The notes under the pieces were generated by a model that did no database searches, was not told the DNA's origin, and was given only the letters and a program-made list of their open reading frames with translations. From Chaetomium olivaceum (lineage: Eukaryota; Ascomycota; Sordariomycetes; Sordariales; Chaetomiaceae), in assembly GCA_039881045.1 (NCBI GenBank), contig JAYWVB010000003.1, positions 930,001-994,000 on the forward strand: a DNA stretch of 64,000 nt, in the 5' to 3' direction. Position numbers and translations under genes: made by a program. Shown piece after piece: positions 12,346 through 21,556 of the stretch (the first letter of the stretch is position 1; each line of letters opens with the position of its first letter).

Positions 12346-12662
12346 GCGTGAGCAGATGGGATGGGCTTGTTTGTGGGCTGGCGCACCGAGGTCAGATTTG
12401 GGTTTGGGATTCGGGTTCGGTCTGATGCATGGGACTCAAAAGGGACGGCGTTCAGCTAGCTTGTGACAATGCAAGCTTGATTTCCACCACACCTCGTCCC
12501 CACAATAAAAGCCATTTTGCAAACAATTTGATGCTGCAGGGTCGTGATATGTTTCGCTCTGGAGTTGATCCAGGGGCTCTTGTCCGGGTCTTGTGACTCC
12601 GGTTGACAAGGGGTTGGTATTCGTATTGTGTTCCTATGGGCATCCATGTGGCCCGTCCTGCC
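12346..12662. other. Convergent 3' intergenic region
   Basis: This 317-bp gap separates the 3' ends of eS7 and the amidotransferase gene. The plus strand has AATAAA at 12505-12510, a possible polyadenylation signal. No gene seen. Confidence 0.4.
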
Positions 12663-13674
12663 TCACAAGTGCACTCCATAGCTTGGGTGCTCCTCCCGTA
12701 CCCACTCAAAGATTCTCTCCCAAATCTCTGGGCCGTCGTGCTCTCTGTCCATGGATTTCTCGATTCGCAAAAGAGCGGCCTTGTCGTCCTCGCTTACGCC
12801 AAACCACCGCGTAGCGTCCCGTACCCTCAGCTTAGCACACTGGGCATCCTTCTCGGGATGGCCTTGCAGCGTCAGGATCTTGCGGTCGTGGCTCAGGAAG
12901 GCCTGGTTACCGACAAGCAGCTCGTGGAACCCCCTCGGAGGCGTGCCAACCCCCCGACGGTGGTGCTGCTGTAGCCGTACGGTGCCGTTACCTTTTTGCA
13001 TTGCAAAAAAACGGGTGCCCGCCGGTGTTAAATCTGCTTCGGTCACGCCCAGCTGTGAACAGTTAGCCGGCCATTCTCCGTGCTATCCTCCAAGTCCGCG
13101 TTTGACGTACCTCGGGCATCTCCATGTCCACCAGCTCAGCCCCAAACAACATCGAGATGGTCTGGTGCCCCCAGCATATCCCACAGAGCTTCGTCCGCGG
13201 GTGGTTCGCGACCACGTCTAGAATGAATTTGTGCACGCGCAAAATCCAGGTGTGTCTCTTGCGCGGGTCGGCGTTCCCGCCGCCAACCACAATCAAGTCG
13301 AACGCGTCCGGGTCCGGGAAGTCGTCCGGCTTCTCGGCCGGGAGAAAGAAGGTGAGCTCGGCATCGTCGCCGGCGACAGCACCGATGGAGCGCACGTACG
13401 AGTCCCGGATCTCGGTGATGAAGGGCGAGCGGTACGAGTTGAGCAGGATGGCGACCCGCAAGGGCGGCTGGATGCGTGTTGGGCTCATGTTGAATGAACC
13501 TAGGGTGTTGAACTGCTCCCCCTGTGCAAAGGGGACGAAGGCTGGGGTCTGGGGCAGCTTTATACCCAGGCTTCCGGGTGTAATTCCAGGTCCCGGTGGA
13601 TCAGCTGATGCCGTCCAGGGGGCCAACAGGACAAGGACCAGCCCCAGGCACAGGGTCCATATTGTAAATGACAT
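12663..13674 (-). CDS. Class-I glutamine amidotransferase-like protein with possible signal peptide
   Basis: Two exons (13674-13111, 13052-12663) give 317 aa. The GATase nucleophile elbow reads LCGICWGHQ, and the His/Glu pair is in LQGHPEKD, so the Cys-His-Glu triad is intact. Family members hydrolyse glutamine or gamma-glutamyl compounds, or act as defence/thiol-processing enzymes in fungi. Two starts are possible. The ATG at 13674 adds a classical secretion signal (hydrophobic core TLCLGLVLVLLAPW, then an ASA cleavage-like site). The ATG at 13488 begins at MSPTRIQPPLRV, where cytosolic family members usually start, and gives 255 aa. The frame is open further upstream to 13893. I report the longer form, but the start is undecided. 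Confidence 0.8.
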
Positions 13675-14596
13675 CACAGCCGTTCCGTGGCCGGCGCCGA
13701 GATCACAGAGATGCAATATTTGGAGCTGGGGGTAGCATTTAGAGATCAATTCGTGAACAGATGCATTGATGGAGTAACCACACCTACCGTGTACTACCGT
13801 GAGACATGGAGATTGCTGAACAGACGAACACGGACGTGAGAACGGCCTCGGCACTTGGCGTGCGGCCCAGGCGAGCCCACCTTTGCCCACCAAGACGGGC
13901 CGGGGCTAATATCTCCACTCCTTGCTCGGAACGTGGTCCTATTGGTGGTTAAAACGAGCCATTTCCCACCGTTTGTCTCGTGCTGCGGTAAGTGACGGGA
14001 GATGTCAATGCCAGCATCGGCACTACCTACCAAGATAACTATCGGTCGAGCGAGAAGACTGCAAGGGAGACCTCGACACATGGAGACCGACAAGATGAAT
14101 GCTCGATTCGTGAACCGGTAGTGGCTCACTTTTGAACCGAAACACAGTGAAGTTGCGGAGTAGTCCCAATACTCGGTTTTTACTAGGCATCTCATTAGTT
14201 TCATAGTTGTTGGAAACCGAAAATTTCGAACTTATCAGTCAAGATATTTAGAGGGCATAGACTACGAGTCCGGCTTGGACTGGCACAAGAACAAGGGATA
14301 TTGTTAAACATATTTTATTCCCAGTCTCCCCAGAAGAAAATGTAGTCTTTCACCATGGAGTCATCCATGATATCGGGGTATATCCAAATCCAAACACCCA
14401 AGTTCCCAGGGTATCACCATGCCGCCCAACCAAATACAAATTCCATGCAACCTAAAAAGCAAAGGCTCTTTTATGCGTTTTCCCAACAAAGAGCAAGAGA
14501 AACAACCCCATTGCTAGAACGTAAAACCCTTTCGTTCACCCTCAGCTCTCCCCATCTTCATACCCCACCTCATCCTCCTCCCCGTCCCCCTCCACC
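13675..14596. other. Intergenic, no gene seen
   Basis: This 922-bp stretch lies upstream of the amidotransferase and downstream of the broken kinase gene. Its middle (14000-14450) is more AT-rich than the flanks. I see no coding signal, repeat or RNA gene. Confidence 0.4.
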
Positions 14597-15960
14597 CTAC
14601 CCCCCCAGCCCGGGCAACACGCCACGGACCGCAAACCCCATGCCCCCCGCCTGCACCTCAGCAACATCCCACGGCCCGTTCCCGACCCCGACCCCGCGCA
14701 ACCCCTCCTCCAACCACGCCAGCAGGCCATCCACGCTCCGCCACAGCCGCGGCTGCTCGGCCTCTAGCGTCAACGCCCTCTTCCACGCGGGGTGCAACAC
14801 CGCCTCCCAGAACTCCCGGTACGCCGCGCCCTGCTCCACGTCCCACAGCGCAGCGACGGCGGCCCGCCGCAGCGAGACGATGGCCGGCTGCAGTGACGGG
14901 ATGGACATGGTCACTGGCGGTGGTGTCTGCGGGTCCGGGTCCGGGTCCGTGTCCGCGCCGAGCGCCGCCACCTTTCGCGCGTCGAACTCCAGCCGCAGCT
15001 CGTCCAGCTACCAGTAGGCGGCGCGCAGCGGGGCTTGCTCGCTGCTGCTGCCATCGTCGTCGTCGTCACCGTCGTCGCCTAGTGGTGGATGGCGGAAGTA
15101 CGCCGCCATGATGTGCCGGCGTTTCGGCGGGCCGTAGACCGCGGAAATGGCGCGGGCGACGGCGCAAGAGAAGAGCTCGCGGCGCTGGGCGGACGGGATG
15201 GTGAGCGGGTGAGCCGGTTACATGGCAGAGCTAGGATATAGGGGATGTTCTAGTCTGGGATACTACCGTCAGTATCGCCCCGGTAGATCGGGTCGCCGTA
15301 GGCGGGCGGGTAGTAGGTGGCGAGCCCGAAGTTGATAATCTATACGCTGGGGATGGAGTGCTCGGGGGCGAAGTCCAGCATGAGGTTTTTCGCGTGCAGG
15401 TCGCGGTGGAAGATGGGCTGGGGGAAGGTGTTAGCGGCTGTTGGGGTCGCGTATGTGCCAAGGGGGGGGATAGTGGGCATACCGTGTCGCGCTTCGTGTA
15501 CATGAAATCGAGGGTCTCGAGGGTCTGCGCCAGGATTTGCAGCGCGAGACCCACGGGGAGGACCGAGTCGGTTTCGGTGCACCGCTCGGGGAAGGAGGCG
15601 AGTGTGCCGCCGTTGCAAAGCCCCCAGTGCGAGACTCTGCGGCCATGGGGGGTGCTCGTCGCCTACAGGAGCTCGGGCACGCGGAGGTTGGAGCCGTCTT
15701 GGGCGGCGGCGGCGTGCAGGAGCTGAGCGACGTAGGCGTCCCGGTCGAACTGCTTAGGGGCGCCGCGGGTCGACCCAGTCGGTATAGCAGTGCGGGGGAG
15801 GGCTTTCCGAACGCAGGTACTACTAGTAGTATAGTTGTATACTAGCTGGGTTTGGCACGAAGCGCCGTGGCTAAGGGCCCGGATGAAGAGGCCATCATCT
15901 TCGGGGTCCCGGAGGAGGTGGCCGTATAAGACCTCGACGGGAGCTATAGTAGAAGATAAT
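14597..15960 (-). pseudogene. Broken protein-kinase-like gene with three in-frame TAG stops
   Basis: A kinase-like protein can be followed on the minus strand. It runs from about 15960 through AQLLHAAAAQ, the HRDLHAKNL catalytic loop and the INFGLATYY segment to a long C-terminal part ending at 14597. One intron (about 15483-15425, GTATGC...CCCCCAG) joins a VALxLAQTLETLDF helix to PIFHRDLHAKN. The frame is interrupted by TAG at 15663-15665 (after VPELL), 15340-15342 (after HSIPSV, inside the segment before INFG) and 15008-15010 (after RAAYW). All three could come from CAG. The DFG aspartate is replaced by Asn (NFG), also explicable by a G-to-A change. A splice acceptor expected near 15230 was not found. 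The gene cannot make a full kinase; its 5' end is uncertain. Confidence 0.75.
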
Positions 15961-16256
15961 GGGCTAAGAAGGTGGTGGTGCTACGCAATGCGTAGAGAGA
16001 GTGGTGGTATTTCGGCGACGGAACCAGCGAATACCCTGGCGACAGTTTGCTCGAGAGATGGGAGCAGAAAAAGGCGTCGAATGGGTGTTGTGAATTTGGC
16101 TGGACGTGGCTGCACCATGAAAGAATATGAAAGAGGAAATACGGGACCTTTGGGGCAGACAGCAGGTATTTATGGAGGCGACGCCAGTCAGGTCACGCAC
16201 CGCACGGGGACAATGTTCAATACGGTTCTCGCGCTTCTAGATAGGACGCCGGGTGC

Positions 16257-17381
16257 TTAGCGCCCCGGGCGCTTGGGACGGTTGAACCCCTTTTTCACCT
16301 CAGCTTGTGGGTGCAGTTCCTCCATCACACCTTGCTCCGTAATTTCGGAGACATCCTCCACCTCGAACTTTTTCTCTGGCTGCAAGCCGGCCTCCTTCTC
16401 CGCAACGGTTAGGACGGCCCGCTTCATAAGGGGGTACATCATGCGGAACTTGATAGCCTTGGTGCTAAAGTTGGTAGGGCAGGTGTAGAGAAACAGTAGC
16501 GGGCTTGACTCGCTGCCGTTGTGCGTGTGCGTAAACCGGTAGAATGTGAAACGGGGCTCTGTGGATGAGATGGTCTGCACGAGCTCGGGGATTGACGTAG
16601 GGGCGGACTCGTCCGGGACCAGCTCGACGGACTCGGAGTCCGGGTTGATTTTCTAGCCAAAGCACATACGTCAGTTGTTGTCATGTATCGTAGATTGAAA
16701 CCGTGATACGCACCAGCATGACCAATGTCCGCTTGTCCCCCGTCCCAAGCTCTTTCAGGGCCTGCAGCGCATCGTCGGCGATTGGCGTGGCCATGTGCTT
16801 GCTCAGATGGATCTCGCGCGTTCCCGTGCCCATGCCTGCCTCCTGCTCCGCGCGTCTGACCTCGCCCAGACTCCTCTCCTCCTCCGTGAGCGGGGCCTCT
16901 AGCGCGCTGTGGGCGTCATGCTTCTTGAATCCGGCCGGGGTGAGCTCCTCGGGCATGGTGGCAAAGAAGGTGTCCCGGAAATGTTCGCTCCCAAGCTCGC
17001 GCACAAGGGTTAGGCGCGTCGCGGCAAATAACATCTTCTGGCGCACGGGAGCGGTGTCGGGCACGTACGTCACAGCTACGAGGGCCGGTGCGGATGTATG
17101 CTTGCGGAGGATGATGTAGAGGGCCTCATTGGGCTTGATTTGCGGCCCCAGTAGAGACTCAACATTGGAGTCAAAGGATGCGGGAGACGATGGCGTCAGG
17201 AGCTGTAACGGTTGCAGCTGCTCTGAGGCGATGGTCACGAGAAGGCCAAAGTGTTTGTCGGAGGAGAGCAGGTCGTTGAATTGGGAGACCAGCTCCTTCG
17301 AGGCTGCAGCTGGTGCGTTAGTATTTTTTCTAGGGTGGCATATTTTGTATCAAAGCACGCACCCGAGATTCCAGACTGCAT
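16257..17381 (-). CDS. twf1: Twinfilin (two ADF-H domain actin-monomer-binding protein)
   Basis: Three exons (17381-17363, 17303-16714, 16652-16257) give 334 aa, the normal twinfilin length. The first exon is only 19 bp and encodes MQSGIS; the protein then continues ASKELVSQFNDLL. This short-first-exon arrangement is common for ADF-H proteins in fungi. Two ADF-homology repeats span about residues 5-135 and 175-305. The second ends with TKAIKFRMMYPLMKRAVL, the typical actin-binding long helix. The tail is basic (KKGFNRPKRPGR), as expected for capping-protein/PIP2 binding. Twinfilin sequesters ADP-actin monomers at cortical actin patches (family knowledge). An alternative acceptor 6 bp upstream would add two alanines. 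Confidence 0.88.
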
Positions 17382-18239
17382 CGTGGCCTCGCTGCGGGTA
17401 GTAGTTTGGTCGACGCAGTGGGAGTTGCTTGAAGTCAAGAACGACGCCAGGTCGTGAGGTCGCGGAGCTGCTTAGGCCCCGCCTCAACAACGTGGGGCTC
17501 TGACCCACCTTCCGTATCGGGTAAGCGGGGAGCGTTGCGAACCATGAGCTTTCACTTGGAGTTGGGATGTTTTCTATTTTTACTTTTGTTGTTTCTTCGA
17601 ATTGACTTTTCCATGTGCGACTCATCTCTTTGTAAATCCAACCCAAGCAACAAACCTGGGTCGGGTAACGGCGCTATCGGCAGAGCCATGACTTGCCGTG
17701 GTTAGCATGACTTGCAAAAGTTCCCAGCATTAATTGGCCAGGCAGGCATCGGGCCGAGGAGGAGCTTGAGGTGAAAGGAGGAACTTCGACGTTGACCAAC
17801 ATCGATTTTCGCAGACTTGAAGCTCTCTCATCTCCTTTGCTTCCGCAACGCCGCGATATCCGTTCTCTTTTCTGTTTCGGTTTTCTAGCTGTTTAACTCG
17901 GCGTCGCCGTCTCCGTCTCTGTATCTCATTGCAACTCGACCGTTCGGATTGCCAAGATGCCAATTTCGGAGAGGAGCGAAGCAAGCAAACTCGCTTCTGG
18001 TGCCAATCATCGCGGACAGCTTGCCCCCCCGGGGTATGGGGGCCAGACCCGGGCCAGGCACCAAGGGGCCAGAGCAAAAACAGCGTTGAATCCTCTCGTG
18101 TTCTTTTTTTCGCTGGTCGGTTTTCACCATCGCTTATTTTGTACATATATTTGTCGCCCGCAATGTCGAGATAGAATCGACGTCCAATCTTTTATTTGTT
18201 AATTGTCAGAGTCATTCTTTTTTTTGCGCCCGCCTCGCT
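17382..18239. promoter_or_regulatory. Divergent intergenic region
   Basis: This 858-bp gap lies between the start codons of twinfilin and the aspartyl-protease-like gene. It includes a long pyrimidine-rich zone (17840-17930). Short ORFs on both strands have no recognisable content. No repeats or RNA genes seen. Confidence 0.4.
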
Positions 18240-20216
18240 ATGGCGCTCCACACTCGCTTATCCTTGCTCGCGATCGGCGCACTCACGGCGACAACCGCCG
18301 CCCAGCATATACTGCTCCCCTTCTCCCGGCACAACAGCAACGACGTCAATCTCTCGGCGCGCGGCTCGAAACAGACCACCCTCACATCGTCCGAATATGC
18401 CTACGTCGTCGATGCCACGGTCGGCACGCCGCCGCAAAAGGTGTCATTACTGATCTCGACCTCGGTTGGCGACACGTGGGTGCCGGACGCAAATACCGTC
18501 GAATGCTCACCCGAGTGGTACTACCAGGACCGGTACTGGTACGATGACGATGATGATTTCGACATGCCCGACGCCAAGTGCACGTGGGGAAGCTTCAACA
18601 AGACACGGTCCTCGACCTATCTGCCCGCAAACTCGCGCTACGATGACTTCAGCGCCAGCTACGTCGACGCCAACAGCGTCTCCGGTTACAACATGACCGA
18701 CAAGCTGGCGTTTGGCGGCCTCGAGTTTAACGACTACCCAATGGGTCTCGTCTCGTCCGCGTATCGCTGGATTGGCATGCTCGGCCTCGGCGCCAACAAC
18801 TCGGCAAACTACTATTCCTCGTCGACCGGCACCTACGCCAACATCGTAGATCGCATGGTTTCATCTGGCAAGATCGCGAGCCCGGCCTATAGCATTTGGC
18901 TGGATGATTCCAAGGGAACCTCTGGCGGTCTCCTGTTTGGCGCCGTCGACCGATCGAGGTACACGGGCGATCTCGTGCGCGTTTCGGCGTCTAGCTCGTA
19001 CTCGTACTCGTACTATGCCTATGGGTTCGTTACCACGCTCAACAGCATGAACGGCACTGCCGCTTCGGGGGAAGCCATGCCAGCCATCCGATCCAACGAC
19101 TTCCCCGTCGATGTCACCGTTGGTCCCGGCGAGGTACTATCGTTTTTGCCTTCGCGGCTGGCGGATCAGGTCGCCGAGATGGCTGGCGCCACCTACGACG
19201 AATCGGTTGAGGCCTTCCTGATCCCGTGCGATGCCGGCAAGACTAACAATACAAAATTTGTTCTTGAGCTCGGCGGTGCTGGCGGGCCTAAGCTGGACGT
19301 CGAAACGGCCGATCTCGTACTGCCGGCCACCGCCTATGCCGGCTACCGGCGTTTGAGTGTGCTCGAGTCAGACTTGTGCGTGTTTGGCATCCAGAAGAAT
19401 GACGAGGAGAGCGCCTACTCGAGCACCTCGTCGTCTTACGTCTACAACCTCGGCAGTTCCCTTCTCCGGCGCAGCTACATCGTTTTCGACCTGGCAAACC
19501 AGGAGATTGCCGTGGCCGCTGTCAAGTTTCCCTCTGGCTCCAACGCCCCGGCTTCAGATATCGTGGCGTTTGAGAGCTATGGCGATTACACCCCGGGCGC
19601 ATCCCAGTTGTGCACCGGTAGCTACTGCCCCGACTCCGGTAGTGGCTCGGGCTCGGGCTCTGGTTCGGGCTCTGGTTCGGGCTCGAATGGACCGTATAAG
19701 TACGACGGTCCCGAGAACGGGATCCAGCAGTGGGAGAAGGTTGCCATTGGCGTCGGTGTCAGCTTTGGCGTGCTCATCCTCGCCGGGGTTATTATGGGCA
19801 TTATCCTCTGTACCCGTTCGCGCCACGGCAAGGAGGTCGCAAAGGAGGTTGACGAGGAGGATGTTGAGGGAAACACCCCGCCAGTCGCCTCAACGAACCC
19901 GGAAATGGCCCAGAACACCAGGGGCTCGATGATCCTACCGCCAGGCCCTCTACCGTCGATCCAGGAGGGAGCTGAACCACATGCGCAGACCCAAACAACG
20001 GCCCCCGAACTGCCAGCCCTAGGCACGCAGCTCGCCGGGCCGATCACGCCCCCTGAGCCCACGGCATCTGCAAACTCAAACCGCCCATCGGTTGCCGTGT
20101 CTGCCCTTTCCGAGCAGGAAGAGACACAGGCACATGGCTCTGCACCAGTGTCCGAGGCTGCGGCACCGACATCGCCAAAGGGCAAGGGCAAGGCTGTGGA
20201 CCGAAACGAGGACTGA
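18240..20216 (+). CDS. Membrane-anchored pepsin-fold (A1) protein lacking both catalytic aspartates
   Basis: A single exon encodes 658 aa. A signal peptide covers residues 1-21. The pepsin-like fold is clear: YVVDATVGTPPQKVSLL, cysteines around a WYY..CTWGS loop, GMLGLGANN and SYIVFDLANQEIAVA. At the first active site, where A1 proteases have DTGS, this protein has STSV (residues 73-76). At the second (DSGT/DTGT before LSFLP) it has VGPGEV (295-300). Both catalytic Asp residues are therefore absent, so peptidase activity is not expected. A Gly-Ser linker of about nine GS repeats (467-480) precedes one transmembrane helix (499-521) and a 137-residue Pro/Thr/Glu-rich cytoplasmic tail. It resembles OpsB/yapsin-type surface proteins but is type I rather than GPI-anchored. 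A binding or sensing role is inference. Confidence 0.85.
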   Translation: MALHTRLSLLAIGALTATTAAQHILLPFSRHNSNDVNLSARGSKQTTLTSSEYAYVVDATVGTPPQKVSLLISTSVGDTWVPDANTVECSPEWYYQDRYWYDDDDDFDMPDAKCTWGSFNKTRSSTYLPANSRYDDFSASYVDANSVSGYNMTDKLAFGGLEFNDYPMGLVSSAYRWIGMLGLGANNSANYYSSSTGTYANIVDRMVSSGKIASPAYSIWLDDSKGTSGGLLFGAVDRSRYTGDLVRVSASSSYSYSYYAYGFVTTLNSMNGTAASGEAMPAIRSNDFPVDVTVGPGEVLSFLPSRLADQVAEMAGATYDESVEAFLIPCDAGKTNNTKFVLELGGAGGPKLDVETADLVLPATAYAGYRRLSVLESDLCVFGIQKNDEESAYSSTSSSYVYNLGSSLLRRSYIVFDLANQEIAVAAVKFPSGSNAPASDIVAFESYGDYTPGASQLCTGSYCPDSGSGSGSGSGSGSGSGSNGPYKYDGPENGIQQWEKVAIGVGVSFGVLILAGVIMGIILCTRSRHGKEVAKEVDEEDVEGNTPPVASTNPEMAQNTRGSMILPPGPLPSIQEGAEPHAQTQTTAPELPALGTQLAGPITPPEPTASANSNRPSVAVSALSEQEETQAHGSAPVSEAAAPTSPKGKGKAVDRNED

Positions 20217-20746
20217 TCTAAACGTCACCATGTACTAGTCGTAATTCTAATGGAGATACCCCTTTGTGCTACTACCGTTTTGCTGTCTTGTGTTGCGAAT
20301 CTTGGCCGGTACAGTCTTGACCCGAGGCGACGTCATTACGATTATGACTTGCATTGCTATGCCAAACCTGGGGTCCTCCCAAATCGGGACAGCTCGCAAG
20401 AGATCATTGGCGGCACCGCAAATCGCCTCCCCACGAGCCGTTGTGAACCGTACTTGTTGATGGTTGGAGGGGTTGACGTCATGTACCACCCACGTCAACC
20501 ACCAACTTTCGCGCCATATCCTGCTTCTATAAATCAGGTTAATCCAGGCCACAACCCGCCGTTATGCCACATTTTCCCAGTATCGTGATCTCAACAGAAG
20601 AGCCAGATACATCTTCAAATACCATACTGTTCCATCCAGGGCTATCATTCAAATTCACATCCTTCTCAAACAACACCAATACCATTCCCAAACCTCACCC
20701 AAGCGCACACCACACCTCCCCAGAAGTATAAGGGAACAAAAAGAAA
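20217..20746 (+). promoter_or_regulatory. Intergenic with TATA-like box upstream of small membrane protein
   Basis: This 530-bp gap contains TATAAA at 20528-20533, about 215 bp before the next start codon. The region between is CA-rich and would suit a leader. No gene is seen. Confidence 0.4.
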
Positions 20747-21188
20747 ATGGCTATCACAAGCGCCGTAACCGATCTCATCAAGTCCGTCGGCGAGCTGCTG
20801 TCGTCGGTTTTCCACGCCGCATACGCCATCATCCACTCTTTCGTCAGCGGCATTTTCGGTCTCCTCGCTGGCTTCTTCGCCTTTGTTGGTGACATTGGCC
20901 AGGGCGTGTTCGACCTGGCGGGTGGGGTGGGGAAGTTTGTTGCCGGTATGTGCTTGTCTCCTCGTGTTTTTGTTGGCATGGCGTTGTGGAAACTCCGTTT
21001 TGGAAACGAGTTCAGAAATCAGGATGGCAGAACAAGACCGGTTACTGACTGATCCCCTCCTAGGAAATGCTGCCATCATCGCCGTTCTCGCCGCCGCCGG
21101 CTACGCTTACGTGCGCTTCGTCCAGCAGCCGCAGCAGGGCCGCAAGCCGGCCGTCACGAACGGGGCTGAGGCTAAAAAGACAAACTAA
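20747..21188 (+). CDS. Small two-helix membrane protein (107 aa), family unknown
   Basis: Two exons (20747-20945, 21064-21188) give 107 aa; the intron has GTATGT and CCTAG ends. A long hydrophobic stretch covers residues ~14-58 (IIHSFVSGIFGLLAGFFAFV in its centre), which could be one hairpin. A second short helix lies at ~69-84 (AAIIAVLAAAGYAYVRFV), followed by a polar tail. There is no signal-peptide cleavage pattern. I do not recognise the family with certainty. Similar small proteins occur across filamentous ascomycetes, and an organelle-membrane location is only a guess. Confidence 0.65.
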
Positions 21189-21556
21189 GCCTGCGGGGGG
21201 AGGGGGTTAATGTGGAAGTTGGTTTCTGTCGAGGGTGTCTTTCCTTGGTTAGCGTCTAGTTCATGATACCATTGTCCGAGTTTAGTTACACATCCACGTT
21301 GCAGTCGTACCCGAAGCTTAATTTAACAAGATGTATTCTCTAGAATGGAGACAGATGTACGCGCTCCAACTGAGTGGCATGTCTTTCGTATACAGACCGA
21401 CCAAATAAGTGGTGAGAAAAACAGGTAGCCAAGAAACCAGTAAACTCGAATCCAATCCAAACTCCGACCCAACGCTGCCCCGCTCCTCTATGTCTCGCAT
21501 TCTAGTGCATTAGTGTAGGGTATTCGAATGCTGTCATCAAATCTCATCACGCGCGG
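21189..21556. other. Convergent 3' intergenic region
   Basis: This 368-bp gap lies between two convergent genes. It should hold both 3' UTRs. No gene or repeat seen. Confidence 0.4.

Noticed and set aside
14355..15017. 220-codon plus-strand frame rich in Pro and Ser
   Set aside because: It is the antisense shadow of the kinase-like pseudogene.
17730..18146. 138-codon minus-strand frame with a run of arginines
   Set aside because: It lies in the divergent promoter/leader region and has no recognisable content.
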